DNA of 64,000 nt. It comes from Hyphomicrobium sp. (GTDB taxonomy: Bacteria > Pseudomonadota > Alphaproteobacteria > Rhizobiales > Hyphomicrobiaceae). A program made the position numbers and the translations under genes. The stretch is from the NCBI GenBank assembly GCA_022843145.1, contig JALHOF010000005.1, forward strand, positions 62,001-126,000. Reading direction: 5' to 3'. Under the pieces are notes generated by a model that searched no databases, was not told the origin of the DNA, and worked only from the letters and a program-made list of their open reading frames with translations. Numbering within the stretch: the stretch's first letter is position 1; each line of letters begins with the position of its first letter. Below, piece after piece: positions 1 through 8,265 of the stretch.

Positions 1-490
1 CAATGGCGAGGCGCGGACGCGGCAACCGCGCGCCGAATTCGCCGAGCATGGGGCGGACGCCGACGCAGCCGATCTCCTCGTCGTAAGAGAACACGATATG
101 GATCGGAACCTTCAGCGCGCGCCGCTTGAAGTCGGGCACAGCCGCCAGCACGCAGGCGAGAAAGCCCTTCATGTCGGTGGTGCCGCGGCCATAAAGCTTG
201 CCACCGCGCTCGACGAGACGGAATGGATCGCTGTCCCAGTTCTGGCCGTCGACCGGAACCACGTCGGTATGACCTGACAGCGCGATGCCGGGAACGCCGT
301 ATGGGCCGATCGTGGCAAACAGGCTCGCCTTCTCGCCATCCTCGGTGGGCACGAGCTGGCTCTCGACGCCGTGCCGCGCGAGATAGTCCGCGACGAAGCG
401 AACGAGCGCGCGATTGGAATTGCGGCTCGTCGTGTCGAACGAGACGAGCCGCTCCAGGATCTCGGTAGCGGTGGCCCGTATCATGGTCAT
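1..490 (-). CDS. argE: Acetylornithine deacetylase-type M20 peptidase (N-terminal part, cut by window edge)
   Basis: About 163 N-terminal residues are visible; the gene runs off the left edge. The M20 metallopeptidase motifs appear in order: SGHTDVVPVDGQNW (first metal-ligand His), GRGTTDMKGF (bridging Asp) and SYDEEIGCVG (catalytic Glu pair). This wording is typical of ArgE-type acetylornithine deacetylases, which release ornithine and acetate in arginine synthesis. Two in-frame ATGs lie at 490 and 484; the first is used. It follows apaG on the same strand after 5 nt, so they are probably cotranscribed. A related deacylase for another N-acyl amino acid cannot be excluded because the C-terminal dimerisation domain is outside the window. 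Confidence 0.8.
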   Translation of the reverse strand, partial: MTMIRATATEILERLVSFDTTSRNSNRALVRFVADYLARHGVESQLVPTEDGEKASLFATIGPYGVPGIALSGHTDVVPVDGQNWDSDPFRLVERGGKLYGRGTTDMKGFLACVLAAVPDFKRRALKVPIHIVFSYDEEIGCVGVRPMLGEFGARLPRPRLAI

Positions 491-495
491 GCGTG

Positions 496-888
496 TCAAT
501 TCATGCTGCGCAGCGCGAACGGACTGTCGAGCGAAAACGCCGGTACCGCAACGTCGAACATTTCGCCATCCTGACCGACCATCTGATAGCTTCCAACCAT
601 GATGCCGGACGGCGTCCTGAGCGGACACCCGGACGTGTAGGTGAACGTCTCGCCGGGCGGAATGTTCGGCGTTTGTCCGACGACGCCAGGTCCACGCACT
701 TCTTCGGTCTGCCCCATTGCGTTGGTGATTCGCCACACGCGCGAGCGGAGCTGCACCGGTTTGTCGCCCTCGTTGGAGATCTGGACGGTGTAGGACCAGA
801 AGAAATAGCTCTCGTCGGGCGACGACTGGTCCTCGATGTATTGCGGCTCGACGCGGACGCGGACACCGTGGGTGAGGGCTTCGTACAT
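496..888 (-). CDS. apaG: ApaG domain protein
   Basis: A 130-residue protein of normal ApaG length. The family-typical blocks are present: the Y-FFWSYTVQISN strand, the SRVWRITNAMG strand, the glycine-rich GPGVVGQTPNIPPGE loop and the GCPLRTPSGIM-GSYQM C-terminal part. ApaG is a single fibronectin-III-like beta sandwich. It is historically linked to Co2+/Mg2+ resistance, but its biochemical role is unsettled. It stands 5 nt upstream of the argE-type gene on the same strand. No signal peptide or membrane segment is visible, so the protein is cytoplasmic. Confidence 0.92.
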   Translation of the reverse strand: MYEALTHGVRVRVEPQYIEDQSSPDESYFFWSYTVQISNEGDKPVQLRSRVWRITNAMGQTEEVRGPGVVGQTPNIPPGETFTYTSGCPLRTPSGIMVGSYQMVGQDGEMFDVAVPAFSLDSPFALRSMN

Positions 889-1099
889 GACGGAGTGGTC
901 CAGGTTCAGGGTGGCGTTCGGAACCGGGACGCGCTACGAGGCCGCAACATGGGGATGCGCGCTGGCCCGGTCGCCCGACACGTCGCACGACCGCGCGCCG
1001 GTTGCAACATGGCGATATGTGCCGGACGCGCGGCCGCACCGGCATTCGGGCACGCCGCATAACGGCCGGCCGGACCGCGTCACGGGGAGACACCGAACG

Positions 1100-1705
1100 A
1101 TGCTCGATGCCCGGATAAGACCGCTGATCGACCCGCCGCTCAACGCAATGGGCCGCTGGATCGCGCGGTGGGGCGTGTCGGCGGACGCCGTGACGATAAC
1201 CGGTTTCTTATTCGGCATGGCCGCGGCGGTCGCAATCGCCACGGGACACGTCCACGCCGCACTCTGGTTGTTCTTGGCCGGCCGCCTTGCCGATGGGCTT
1301 GACGGCGCAGTCGCGCGCGCAACGGTCAAAACCGACCGTGGCGGATATCTCGACATCGTGCTGGACTTTATTCTGTACGGCACGATCCCCCTTGCCTTCG
1401 CCATCCTCGACCCGACGCGAAACGCGCTCCCCGCCGCTGTGCTGCTGCTGAGCTTTTTCGCCAACGGCACGACGTTCTTGGCTTACGCGATCATGGCGGA
1501 GCGGAAGGGACTTGAGACATCGGCGCAGGGCGCAAAGTCGCTCTATTACGTTTCGGGTCTCGCCGAAGGGTTCGAGACGGTGATCGCGCTCGCCGCGTTC
1601 TGCATCTGGCCGCAGCATTTCCCCGTCATCGCCTATGCGTATGCGACACTCTGCTTCCTATCGGCGTTCGGCCGCATTCTGATTGCATGTCGGACCCTGA
1701 AATGA
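1100..1705 (+). CDS. CDP-alcohol phosphatidyltransferase family membrane protein
   Basis: A 201-residue integral membrane protein. The CDP-alcohol phosphatidyltransferase signature lies at about residues 70-95: ADGLDGAVARATVKTDRGG followed by YLDIVLDF. It provides the DxxDG, AR and GxxxDxxxD residues that bind the metal and CDP-alcohol, with seven rather than eight residues between AR and G. Several hydrophobic helices follow. The open frame extends upstream to 836, but ATG at 1100 starts the conserved part (MLDARIRPLIDPPLNAMG) and avoids overlap with the apaG 5' region. The family moves a phosphatidyl group from CDP-diacylglycerol to an alcohol; the acceptor cannot be told from sequence. It is a solitary gene, divergent from apaG. 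Confidence 0.85.
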   Translation: MLDARIRPLIDPPLNAMGRWIARWGVSADAVTITGFLFGMAAAVAIATGHVHAALWLFLAGRLADGLDGAVARATVKTDRGGYLDIVLDFILYGTIPLAFAILDPTRNALPAAVLLLSFFANGTTFLAYAIMAERKGLETSAQGAKSLYYVSGLAEGFETVIALAAFCIWPQHFPVIAYAYATLCFLSAFGRILIACRTLK

Positions 1706-1788
1706 CCGGACACGCCGAAGCCAGTTGACGGCACAGGCGAACGCGGGCGAGACCTATCAAAATTTTCAAAGCAATCGAGGATGAGCCC

Positions 1789-2622
1789 ATGATCGGCACG
1801 ACATCGACCACCACGCACGCCGCTGCACTGGCGCTGGCCGCGACGATCGCGTTTCCAGGTGCGGCATTTGCGGCAGCTTGCGGCAATGGTCCGGGCGGCT
1901 TCGATGCGTGGATCGCAGCCTACAAGCCGCGCGCCAATGCCGCCGGCATTTCGGAGAAGGCGATCGCGGCGGGGCTAGCCGGCGTTTCATACGATGCGAA
2001 CGTCATCCGCCTCGACCGCGGCCAGAAATCATTCAAGCTATCGTTCGAGCAGTTCTACGCGCGGCGCGTTTCGTCGTCGCTTCTTGCGCGCGGGCGCCAG
2101 CGCATCGCGACACACAAGGCGCTGCTCGACCGCATCGAGAAGCAATACGGCGTACCGGGCGAGATCCTGATCTCGATCTGGGGATTGGAGACCAACTACG
2201 GCGCCGATGGGGGCGGCGGAAAATCAATCGTGCGCTCGCTGGCGACGCTGGCCTACGACTGCCGGCGGTCGGCCTTCTTCGAGAAGGAACTGACGGCGGC
2301 GCTGCAGATCATCGACCGCGGCGATATCGCCGTCAGCCAGATGACCGGCGGCTGGGCAGGCGAGATCGGTCAGGTGCAGTTCCTGCCGTCGTCCTACGTC
2401 AAACACGCAGTCGATTTCGACGGTGACGGTCGCCGAAACCTAAAGACGAGCGTGCCCGACATGCTGGCGTCGACCGCGAAGTTCCTGAAGTCCTATGGCT
2501 GGAAGGCCGGCCAGCCGTGGGGGCCCGGCACGGCGAACTATGCCGTGATCCGCGACTGGAACCGCGCCGAGGTCTATCAGAAGACGATCGCCATCATGGC
2601 TCAGAAGCTCGCGGGCGGGTAA
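1789..2622 (+). CDS. Lytic murein transglycosylase, MltB/SLT_2 type
   Basis: A 277-residue secreted protein. Residues 1-29 form a signal peptide (Ala-rich core ending AAFA). The SLT_2 fold follows. The catalytic Glu is in SIWGLETNYG (about residue 134), and the block GEIGQVQFLPSSYVKHAVDF plus the DFDGDGRRNL motif are diagnostic of MltB-like enzymes. These cleave the MurNAc-GlcNAc bond of peptidoglycan and leave 1,6-anhydroMurNAc. There is no lipobox, so the protein should be soluble in the periplasm. The C-terminal peptidoglycan-binding domain found in longer relatives is absent. The gene converges on metZ with only 15 nt between the ends. Confidence 0.9.
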   Translation: MIGTTSTTTHAAALALAATIAFPGAAFAAACGNGPGGFDAWIAAYKPRANAAGISEKAIAAGLAGVSYDANVIRLDRGQKSFKLSFEQFYARRVSSSLLARGRQRIATHKALLDRIEKQYGVPGEILISIWGLETNYGADGGGGKSIVRSLATLAYDCRRSAFFEKELTAALQIIDRGDIAVSQMTGGWAGEIGQVQFLPSSYVKHAVDFDGDGRRNLKTSVPDMLASTAKFLKSYGWKAGQPWGPGTANYAVIRDWNRAEVYQKTIAIMAQKLAGG

Positions 2623-2637
2623 AGGGACGCCTTCGCC

Positions 2638-3849
2638 CTAACCCCTCGCTGCTTTCGCGCCGGTCTCGAGGTCGAGCGCGAGATCATCGGCGGCTTCGAG
2701 ACCGACGGACAACCGGATCATGCCGTCGGAAATGCCAAGTTCGGCGCGCGCCTCCGGCTTCAGCCGTTGATGCGTCGTCGTCGACGGGTGCGTTACGAGG
2801 CTCTTCGCGTCGCCGAGGTTGTTCGAGATTTTCGCGATGCGGAGTGCATTGAGAAAGCGGAACGCGGCTTCCTTGCCACCCGCGACCTCGAACGTCACGA
2901 TCTGCCCACCCCCGGTCATTTGCCGCTGCGCCAGATCATATTGCGGATGATCCTTGCGGCCGCAGTAGATGACTTTCGACACACCCGGGAGACCGGCGAG
3001 GTGATCGGCCAGCTTGGCCGCGCTGGCGCATTGGCGTTCGACGCGGATGGGCAACGTCTCAAGCCCCTTCAGCATGACCCAGGCATTGAACGGAGACAGC
3101 GCCGGTCCGGTCTGACGGTGGAAGTCGTGCAGATAGTCCTTGATGAACTGCTTCGAAGCGAGCACCGCGCCGCCCAGGCAACGTCCCTGGCCGTCGATGT
3201 GCTTGGTCGCCGAGTAGACGACGACATCCGCGCCGAGCTTTAGCGGCTTCTGCAGCATGGGCGTCGCGAAAACGTTGTCGACGATGACGACGGCCCCGTG
3301 CTTATGCGCGATCTGACATACCGCCGCGATGTCGACGATCTCCAGCGTCGGGTTCGACGGCGTCTCGAAGAACACCGCCTTGGTATTGGGCCGGAACGCC
3401 GCTTCCCATTGCGCGAGATCACGGCCGTCGACCAGCGTCGACTGAATCCCGAATCGCGGGCACAGATCCTCGACAATGTAGCGGCACGACCCGAACAGCG
3501 CCCGGGCGGAGACGATGTGATCGCCGGCGTTGAGACAGGAGAGCACGGCGCCGGTGACGGCCGCCATGCCGGTGGCGAACGAACGGCAGTCTTCCGCGCC
3601 TTCCATCAACCTGACGCGTTCCTCGAACATGGCGACGGTCGGATTCGAGAACCGGGAATACTGATAGCCGGGACTCTTGTTGAGAAAGCGTGCCTCCGCC
3701 TCCTCGGAGTTGGCGTAAACGAAGCCCTGGGTGAGAAACAACGCTTCTGACGTCTCGCCGTACTGCGAGCGCAGGACGCCGCCATGGACGAGTTGCGTGT
3801 CGGGCGACCAGAGCGCGGGGTCGGATAGCTTGTCGTGATCCTTGGTCAT
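2638..3849 (-). CDS. metZ: O-succinylhomoserine sulfhydrylase
   Basis: A 403-residue Cys/Met-metabolism PLP enzyme. The PLP lysine is in YSATKHIDGQGR, preceded by VIVDNVFATPMLQKPL with the cofactor Asp; SRFSNPTV and ETPSNPTLEIVD are family motifs. MetZ condenses O-succinylhomoserine with sulfide to give homocysteine. ATG at 3849 is chosen although the frame is open to a GTG at 3945, because the region 3875-4005 between them is an SAM-II aptamer plus intrinsic terminator, which must be leader RNA. With metX and metW in the same window it forms the direct-sulfhydrylation route to methionine. Confidence 0.93.
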   Translation of the reverse strand: MTKDHDKLSDPALWSPDTQLVHGGVLRSQYGETSEALFLTQGFVYANSEEAEARFLNKSPGYQYSRFSNPTVAMFEERVRLMEGAEDCRSFATGMAAVTGAVLSCLNAGDHIVSARALFGSCRYIVEDLCPRFGIQSTLVDGRDLAQWEAAFRPNTKAVFFETPSNPTLEIVDIAAVCQIAHKHGAVVIVDNVFATPMLQKPLKLGADVVVYSATKHIDGQGRCLGGAVLASKQFIKDYLHDFHRQTGPALSPFNAWVMLKGLETLPIRVERQCASAAKLADHLAGLPGVSKVIYCGRKDHPQYDLAQRQMTGGGQIVTFEVAGGKEAAFRFLNALRIAKISNNLGDAKSLVTHPSTTTHQRLKPEARAELGISDGMIRLSVGLEAADDLALDLETGAKAARG

Positions 3850-3874
3850 CTCGGTCGTGCCCCGTCCAGAATGC

Positions 3875-3930
3875 AAAAACCCCGGCCTCGCCTGCCGCCC
3901 GCATGAATGCCGGGCGCAGGGAACCGGGGT
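3875..3930 (-). terminator. Intrinsic terminator in the metZ leader
   Basis: On the minus strand, CCCCGG (3885-3880 complement) and CCGGGG close a long hairpin. It contains a second stem built from CCCTGC/GCCCG and CGGGC/GGCAGG around a short CATTCAT loop, and TTTTT follows directly (AAAAA at 3875-3879 on the plus strand). It lies between the SAM-II aptamer and the metZ ATG, so it is most simply the expression platform of the riboswitch. Confidence 0.85.
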
Positions 3931-3950
3931 CGAACCCAAATCCACGCACG

Positions 3951-4005
3951 GCCCTTTAGCGGAATGTTTTACGTGGTCGCAAGCCAGCCGGCCAAATCAC
4001 CACGT
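3951..4005 (-). promoter_or_regulatory. SAM-II riboswitch upstream of metZ
   Basis: The minus strand reads CGTGGTGATTTGGCCGG, then CTGGCTTGCGACCACG, TAAAACATTCC and GCTAAAGGG. This matches the SAM-II consensus: the GTGATTT core, the GGCC-G/C stem, a 3' strand that re-pairs with the first CGTGG stem (CCACG), and the terminal GCTAAA that forms the pseudoknot. SAM-II elements are known from alphaproteobacterial methionine genes and switch them off when S-adenosylmethionine is plentiful. The same element occurs upstream of metX at 21167-21220. Confidence 0.92.
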
Positions 4006-4114
4006 CGTTGTCGGGCACAGTTACCACGACATCGATTGGCGCGGGAATACGCCGCGAGGGGGTTGGCGTCAAGGGGCGGTTGGTCTAGAGCGTATTTTCG
4101 CGAGGGAGATCAAT

Positions 4115-5251
4115 ATGGCCAAGTCGGCGGCGAAGAAACCGAGGAAACAGCGCGCCCGCGTCGGCGAGCGCGCCGCATCGGGAATCGTGCCGGCGCAGGC
4201 GATCCGCGCGTTGATTTCGTCGGGGCGGATCAAGCTCGCCGAGCCGCTTCTTGCGGGGCAGCTTCAGCCCGCAAGCCTCGACCTCCGCCTCGGTCCCGTC
4301 GCCTACCGGGTGCGAGCGAGCTTTCTGCCCGGTCCAGGCAGCACGATCGAAGACAAGATGCAGTCGATCAAGCTGCACGCGATCGACTTGCGCGATGGCG
4401 CGGTGCTGGAAACCGGCTGCGTCTATATCGTACCGCTGCTCGAAAGCCTGAAGCTGGTGTCGGGGCTTTCGGCGGCGGCAAACCCCAAGAGTTCGACCGG
4501 CCGGCTCGACGTGTTCACCCGCGTGATTGCCGATGGTGTGTCGGCGTTCGACCAGATCCCCGAGGGCTACCAGGGGCCGCTCTACGCCGAGATTTGCCCG
4601 CAGACATTCCCGATCCTGGTGCGCAAAGGATCGCGGCTAAGCCAAATTCGCTTCCGTCACGGCGAGATCGAAAACGGCGACCGGGCTCTCGTCGAACTGC
4701 AGAAGCGCGAGAAGCTCGTGTCGTCCGAACATGCCGACATCGCCGCCGGCATCGCGCTGTCGGTCGATCTCAACGGAGGGCCGTCGGGGCTCGTCGGCTT
4801 TCGCGCCAAGCGCCACACGGGGCTCGTCGACGTCGACGCGGTCGGTGCATGCGCGGTCGCTGACTACTGGGAGCCGATCCACGTCGGCCCCGAGAACCGG
4901 CTGATCCTCGATCCCGATCAGTTCTATATCCTGGCATCGAAGGAAGCCGTGCACGTCCCGCCGACGCACGCCGCCGAGATGGTGCCGTTCAATCCGCTCG
5001 TGGGCGAGTTCCGCGTCCACTACGCGGGATTTTTCGATCCGGGCTTCGGTCACGCGGCAGCAGGCGGCACCGGTTCCAAAGCAGTGTTGGAAGTCCGTTC
5101 GCACAAAGTCCCATTCATCCTCGAGGACGGCCAGATCGTCGGGCGTCTCGTGTACGAGCGGATGATGGAAATCCCCGAGATGCTGTACGGCCGCGACATG
5201 GGCTCGAACTACCAGGCGCAGGGCCTCAAGCTGTCGAAGCACTTCCGCTAG
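4115..5251 (+). CDS. dcd: 2'-deoxycytidine 5'-triphosphate deaminase (large alphaproteobacterial form)
   Basis: A 378-residue protein, about twice the length of E. coli Dcd and typical of the long form in alphaproteobacteria. The basic N-terminus (KSAAKKPRKQRARV) is followed by GQLQPASLDLRLG, a Dcd/Dut family motif, and by NPKSSTGRLDVFTRVIAD, which carries the conserved SxxGR-type active-site block. A second Dcd-like half is suggested by the later PTHAAEMVPFNPLVGEFRVH segment. It deaminates dCTP to dUTP for thymidylate supply. ATG at 4115 has an upstream GAGGGA; the longer open frame from 3842 overlaps the metZ riboswitch and is rejected. Confidence 0.87.
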   Translation: MAKSAAKKPRKQRARVGERAASGIVPAQAIRALISSGRIKLAEPLLAGQLQPASLDLRLGPVAYRVRASFLPGPGSTIEDKMQSIKLHAIDLRDGAVLETGCVYIVPLLESLKLVSGLSAAANPKSSTGRLDVFTRVIADGVSAFDQIPEGYQGPLYAEICPQTFPILVRKGSRLSQIRFRHGEIENGDRALVELQKREKLVSSEHADIAAGIALSVDLNGGPSGLVGFRAKRHTGLVDVDAVGACAVADYWEPIHVGPENRLILDPDQFYILASKEAVHVPPTHAAEMVPFNPLVGEFRVHYAGFFDPGFGHAAAGGTGSKAVLEVRSHKVPFILEDGQIVGRLVYERMMEIPEMLYGRDMGSNYQAQGLKLSKHFR

Positions 5252-5260
5252 ACAACATGC

Positions 5261-5581
5261 CTAATCGCAGAGGTCGGCGGCCTTAAGAATGGCTGGGATC
5301 AGACCCGGAAAACGCTCGCTGATCTCGGTGCAGCGCAACGTATTGACGACTTCCGTCCCGCGCCGCTCGGAGCGGATCAAACCAGCCTCGCGAAGCACTT
5401 GGTAGTGATGCGACTGCGTCGATTTCGGCAGATGGACGGGCGCCGCGGTCGAGCAGTTCATCGGGCAACCGCCAGCCGTCAGCTTACGCACGATCTCCAG
5501 ACGCGCACGGTCGGACAGCGCGTAGAGGATGGTCTCCAGCTTGATGTCTTCGATGGTCGGATGAACGAATGGTCTTTGCAT
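5261..5581 (-). CDS. ArsR-family winged-helix transcriptional regulator
   Basis: A 106-residue single-domain repressor of normal ArsR length. LYALSDRARLEIVRKL starts the winged helix, the recognition helix is in LPKSTQSHHYQVLREAGLI, and RSERRGTEVVNTLR is the wing. The classical ELCVCDL metal site is missing. A CPMNC pair sits where some non-metal or redox-responsive relatives keep cysteines, so a thiol-based signal is possible but unproven. The gene is divergent from the SDR gene at 5708, with an inverted repeat at 5614-5640 between them, so that neighbour is the probable target. The 3' end converges on dcd with a 9-nt gap. Confidence 0.88.
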   Translation of the reverse strand: MQRPFVHPTIEDIKLETILYALSDRARLEIVRKLTAGGCPMNCSTAAPVHLPKSTQSHHYQVLREAGLIRSERRGTEVVNTLRCTEISERFPGLIPAILKAADLCD

Positions 5582-5613
5582 GACCCTGATATGCGGTATG
5601 TGGTTCTGTAATT

Positions 5614-5640
5614 CAATAGTTCGCTAGTCTTGAACCAATG
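5614..5640. promoter_or_regulatory. Candidate operator between the ArsR regulator and the SDR gene
   Basis: CAATAGTTC, a 9-nt spacer, then GAACCAATG form an imperfect inverted repeat (7 of 9 positions symmetric). It lies in the only intergenic region shared by the divergent regulator and oxidoreductase genes. ArsR proteins bind such dyads as dimers. Assignment is by position and symmetry only. Confidence 0.45.
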
Positions 5641-5707
5641 ATCTTTGCTCCTATTTCGGGTTGGCGCATGATCGGCCATTCCGGCCCTTGGCGCGTCGGA
5701 GATCAAA

Positions 5708-6478
5708 ATGTCCAAGACTCTCGAAGGTAAAATCGCCCTGGTCACGGGCGCCAGCCGCGGCATCGGCCGCGCCATCGCCATCGCACTCGGTAAAGAGGGC
5801 GCTACGGTCGCCGTGCATTATGGCCGAAACGCCGCCGCCGCCAACGAGGCCGTCGCGGCGGTAATGGCTGCCGGAGGCGACGCCTTCGCCATAGAAACGG
5901 ACCTTGCCGCAAAGGGCGCCGCCCCGAGGCTTTTCGCTGCGCTCGACGCCGAACTCACACGGCGCAAAGCTTCGAACAAGTTCGACATTCTCGTCAACAA
6001 CGCCGGTATCGCGCCGTTTGTAGGTTTCACCGATGCCACGGAGGAGGTTGTCGACGAGATTTACGCCGTCAACGTGCGCGCGCTGTTTTTCGTCACCCAG
6101 GAGGCTTTGAAGCGGCTCAACGACGGCGGCCGCGTCATCTCGACGACGTCGATCGCTGCGCGCCTTCCGTTCTCCGCGGTGGCCCCCTATTCGATGCTCA
6201 AGGCGCCGGTCGACAACCTAACGAAATTGCTTGCCGTCGACCTCGGACCGCGCTCCATCACCGTGAATGCCGTGGCCCCCGGCGCGATTGCCACGGATAT
6301 GGCGGAGTTCCTCGGCACTGCGGAAGGCCGGGAGTTTGCCAAGTCCAAACAGGCGTTGCAGCGCATCGGTCAGCCGGACGACGTCGCCGACGTGGTCGCC
6401 TTCCTCGCCGGGCCTGCGGCTCGTTGGGTAACGGGCGCGGTGATCGAGGTTGGCGGCGGCAGCGGCCTTGTATTTTGA
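5708..6478 (+). CDS. SDR-family NAD(P)-dependent oxidoreductase
   Basis: A 256-residue classical short-chain dehydrogenase. It has the Rossmann glycine motif TGASRGIG at residues 14-21, NNAG in LVNNAGIAPF, the catalytic Ser in ISTTSIAAR, and the YxxxK pair in YSMLK; AVAPGAIATDM closes the cofactor site. Its overall wording is close to FabG/glucose-dehydrogenase-like SDRs, but the substrate is unknown. It is divergent from the ArsR regulator, which suggests inducible expression and a role in handling a specific compound rather than in fatty-acid synthesis. It converges on dapE. Confidence 0.9.
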   Translation: MSKTLEGKIALVTGASRGIGRAIAIALGKEGATVAVHYGRNAAAANEAVAAVMAAGGDAFAIETDLAAKGAAPRLFAALDAELTRRKASNKFDILVNNAGIAPFVGFTDATEEVVDEIYAVNVRALFFVTQEALKRLNDGGRVISTTSIAARLPFSAVAPYSMLKAPVDNLTKLLAVDLGPRSITVNAVAPGAIATDMAEFLGTAEGREFAKSKQALQRIGQPDDVADVVAFLAGPAARWVTGAVIEVGGGSGLVF

Positions 6479-6511
6479 GCGGGAGGCATGCTTGCCGGCC
6501 TTGGGCACTCG

Positions 6512-7699
6512 TCAACGCTGGTGAGCGGCGACCTCTGCGAAGTAGCCTTCGATGAAGCGAGCATAAATGCGCGTGAGAGTTTCGAGGTCGGCCAACGCAA
6601 CGCGCTCGTCGACCTGATGGATGGTCGCGTTGACGAGGCCGAACTCGACGACCGGGCAGTGGTCCTTGATGAAGCGCGCGTCCGACGTGCCGCCACCAGT
6701 GGTCAGCGACGGCACCCGTCCGGTCTCGGCCGCGACGGCTGCGCTCAAGGTCTCCACGAGCGGGCCGGGCTTGGTCAGGAACACATCGCCCGTGCCCGAG
6801 AACGAGACGTCACAGCGCGCGCCCATCGCGGCGGTGCCCGCTTCGCATTGCAACCGCACCCAGTCCTCGACCGTGCGCCGCGACCATAGGTCGTTATAGC
6901 GGATATTGAATTTGGCGCGGGCCTCAGCCGGAATGACGTTGGTCGCAGTGTTCGGAACCGAGATCACCGTGACCTGGACGCTCGACGGCTCGAAGTCGGG
7001 CGTGCCGGTATCCATCCTCTGCGACGACAGCCGGTCGATAAGCCGCGCGAGCTTCGGCACTGGATTGTCGGCTAAGCGGGGATAGGCGGCGTGCCCCTGC
7101 TTGCCGTGGACGACGAGTTCGCCGTTGAGCGAGCCGCGGCGGCCGATTTTGATCTCGTCGCCCAGCGCGCGCGGGTTCGACGGCTCGCCGACGAGGCAGG
7201 CGTCGAGCGTTTCGCCGCGCTCAGCCAGCCAGTCGAGCACTTTCATAGTGCCGTTGATCGACGGCCCTTCTTCGTCGCCTGTGATGAGCAACGAAATCGA
7301 GCCCTTCGACATTTTCGCCGGCTCGGCCAGCACGCGCGCCGCCGCCGCGATGAAACAGCCGACGGCGCCCTTCATATCGACCGCGCCGCGGCCGTAGAGG
7401 AAGCCGTCGCGCACGTCGGCGCCGAACGGAGGCATGGTCCACGCGGCGGCGTCTCCAACGGGCACCACGTCGGTGTGCCCGGCAAAACAGAGGTTCGGCC
7501 CATGCGTGCCGCGCCGCGCATAGAGGTTCTCGACGTCCGGCGTTGCAGCTTCAGAAAATCTCATGCGGTGACACGCGAACCCCAGCGGCTCGAGCACGCT
7601 TTGCAGCAGCGTTAACGCGCCGCCCTCATCGGGCGTGACACTCGGGCAGCGAATCAACGCCTGCGCAAGAGCAACGGGATCGGTGGACTGCGGAAGCAT
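6512..7699 (-). CDS. dapE: Succinyl-diaminopimelate desuccinylase
   Basis: A 395-residue M20 metalloenzyme. Zinc ligands and catalytic residues are visible in FAGHTDVVPVGD, GRGAVDMKGAV and TGDEEGPSINGT; EPSNPRALGDEIKIGRRG starts the dimerisation lid; the last ligand His is in VNATIHQVDERV. It removes succinate from N-succinyl-LL-2,6-diaminopimelate in the succinylase branch of DAP/lysine synthesis. The partner dapD lies at 9569 and lysA at 13644, separated by unrelated small genes. It is related to, but distinct from, the argE-type gene at the left edge. Confidence 0.94.
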   Translation of the reverse strand: MLPQSTDPVALAQALIRCPSVTPDEGGALTLLQSVLEPLGFACHRMRFSEAATPDVENLYARRGTHGPNLCFAGHTDVVPVGDAAAWTMPPFGADVRDGFLYGRGAVDMKGAVGCFIAAAARVLAEPAKMSKGSISLLITGDEEGPSINGTMKVLDWLAERGETLDACLVGEPSNPRALGDEIKIGRRGSLNGELVVHGKQGHAAYPRLADNPVPKLARLIDRLSSQRMDTGTPDFEPSSVQVTVISVPNTATNVIPAEARAKFNIRYNDLWSRRTVEDWVRLQCEAGTAAMGARCDVSFSGTGDVFLTKPGPLVETLSAAVAAETGRVPSLTTGGGTSDARFIKDHCPVVEFGLVNATIHQVDERVALADLETLTRIYARFIEGYFAEVAAHQR

Positions 7700-7863
7700 G
7701 GGTGCCTTAATGTTGTACTCAATTGCTGCCGAGATGCCTGTGAATCGGCCACGACGTCAACGGAATGCCTGCCGTGTTGACCCATAACGCCAAATTTGAT
7801 TGAACCTCAATCCATCACAGAGCAGTCTGAAAAAATGAACTCACGACAAACCGGAGGAAGCCT

Positions 7864-8136
7864 ATGTCAAAATTCATAGTTGCCGCCCTGGCCGCGACGC
7901 TTGTGCTCGCTGGCGCCGCGGCCGAGTCGGAAGCGAAAAACCGTACGGGACGAAACGTTGCCATCGGAATCGGCGCGGCCCTCGCCACCGGCATCATCCT
8001 GAGCGAATCCGCGCGTGCCCGCGGCCGGAGTTCATATCGTGATGATGGTCATTACCGCCGCTGCCGCAGCTTGTTGCGCCAGTGCGACGATGGCAGGCGC
8101 TCGGCATGCCGCCGCTTCAACGAATACTGCGAATAA
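7864..8136 (+). CDS. Small secreted or membrane-anchored protein with Cys-rich tail (paralogue of 28709-29188)
   Basis: A 90-residue protein preceded by a strong GGAGGAA ribosome site. Residues 1-24 are a signal-like hydrophobic stretch, and a second hydrophobic segment, VAIGIGAALATGIILSES, follows at about 38-55. The C-terminus carries the pattern C-x6-C-D-D-G-x3-A-C-R-x5-C. Exactly this cysteine spacing, preceded by a similar membrane segment and an R-x-Y-R-D stretch, recurs in the protein at 28709-29188, so the two are paralogues. The four cysteines could form two disulfides outside the cytoplasm. Function unknown. Confidence 0.75.
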   Translation: MSKFIVAALAATLVLAGAAAESEAKNRTGRNVAIGIGAALATGIILSESARARGRSSYRDDGHYRRCRSLLRQCDDGRRSACRRFNEYCE

Positions 8137-8151
8137 GCCGCGCAAAACTTA

Positions 8152-8185
8152 CCGGGTCCGCCTCGCTACGCCGAAGCGGACCCGG
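8152..8185. terminator. Hairpin terminator between convergent genes
   Basis: CCGGGTCCGC (8152-8161) and GCGGACCCGG (8176-8185) form a perfect 10-bp stem with a 14-nt loop. On the minus strand the hairpin is followed by TAAGTTTTGCG, so it best fits termination of the minus-strand gene ending at 8266, and may serve the plus-strand gene ending at 8136 as well. Confidence 0.7.
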
Positions 8186-8265
8186 CAAACAATGACAAAT
8201 CCGGTTCAAAGAGGCGATACCAGGTCGTGCCAAGCCGAGTGCTCTGCCGCACGCCCGGCTGCCCG

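Noticed and set aside
3842-4114. N-terminal extension of dcd up to 3842
   Set aside because: It would run through the metZ riboswitch region; the ATG at 4115 has a ribosome site and starts the conserved protein.
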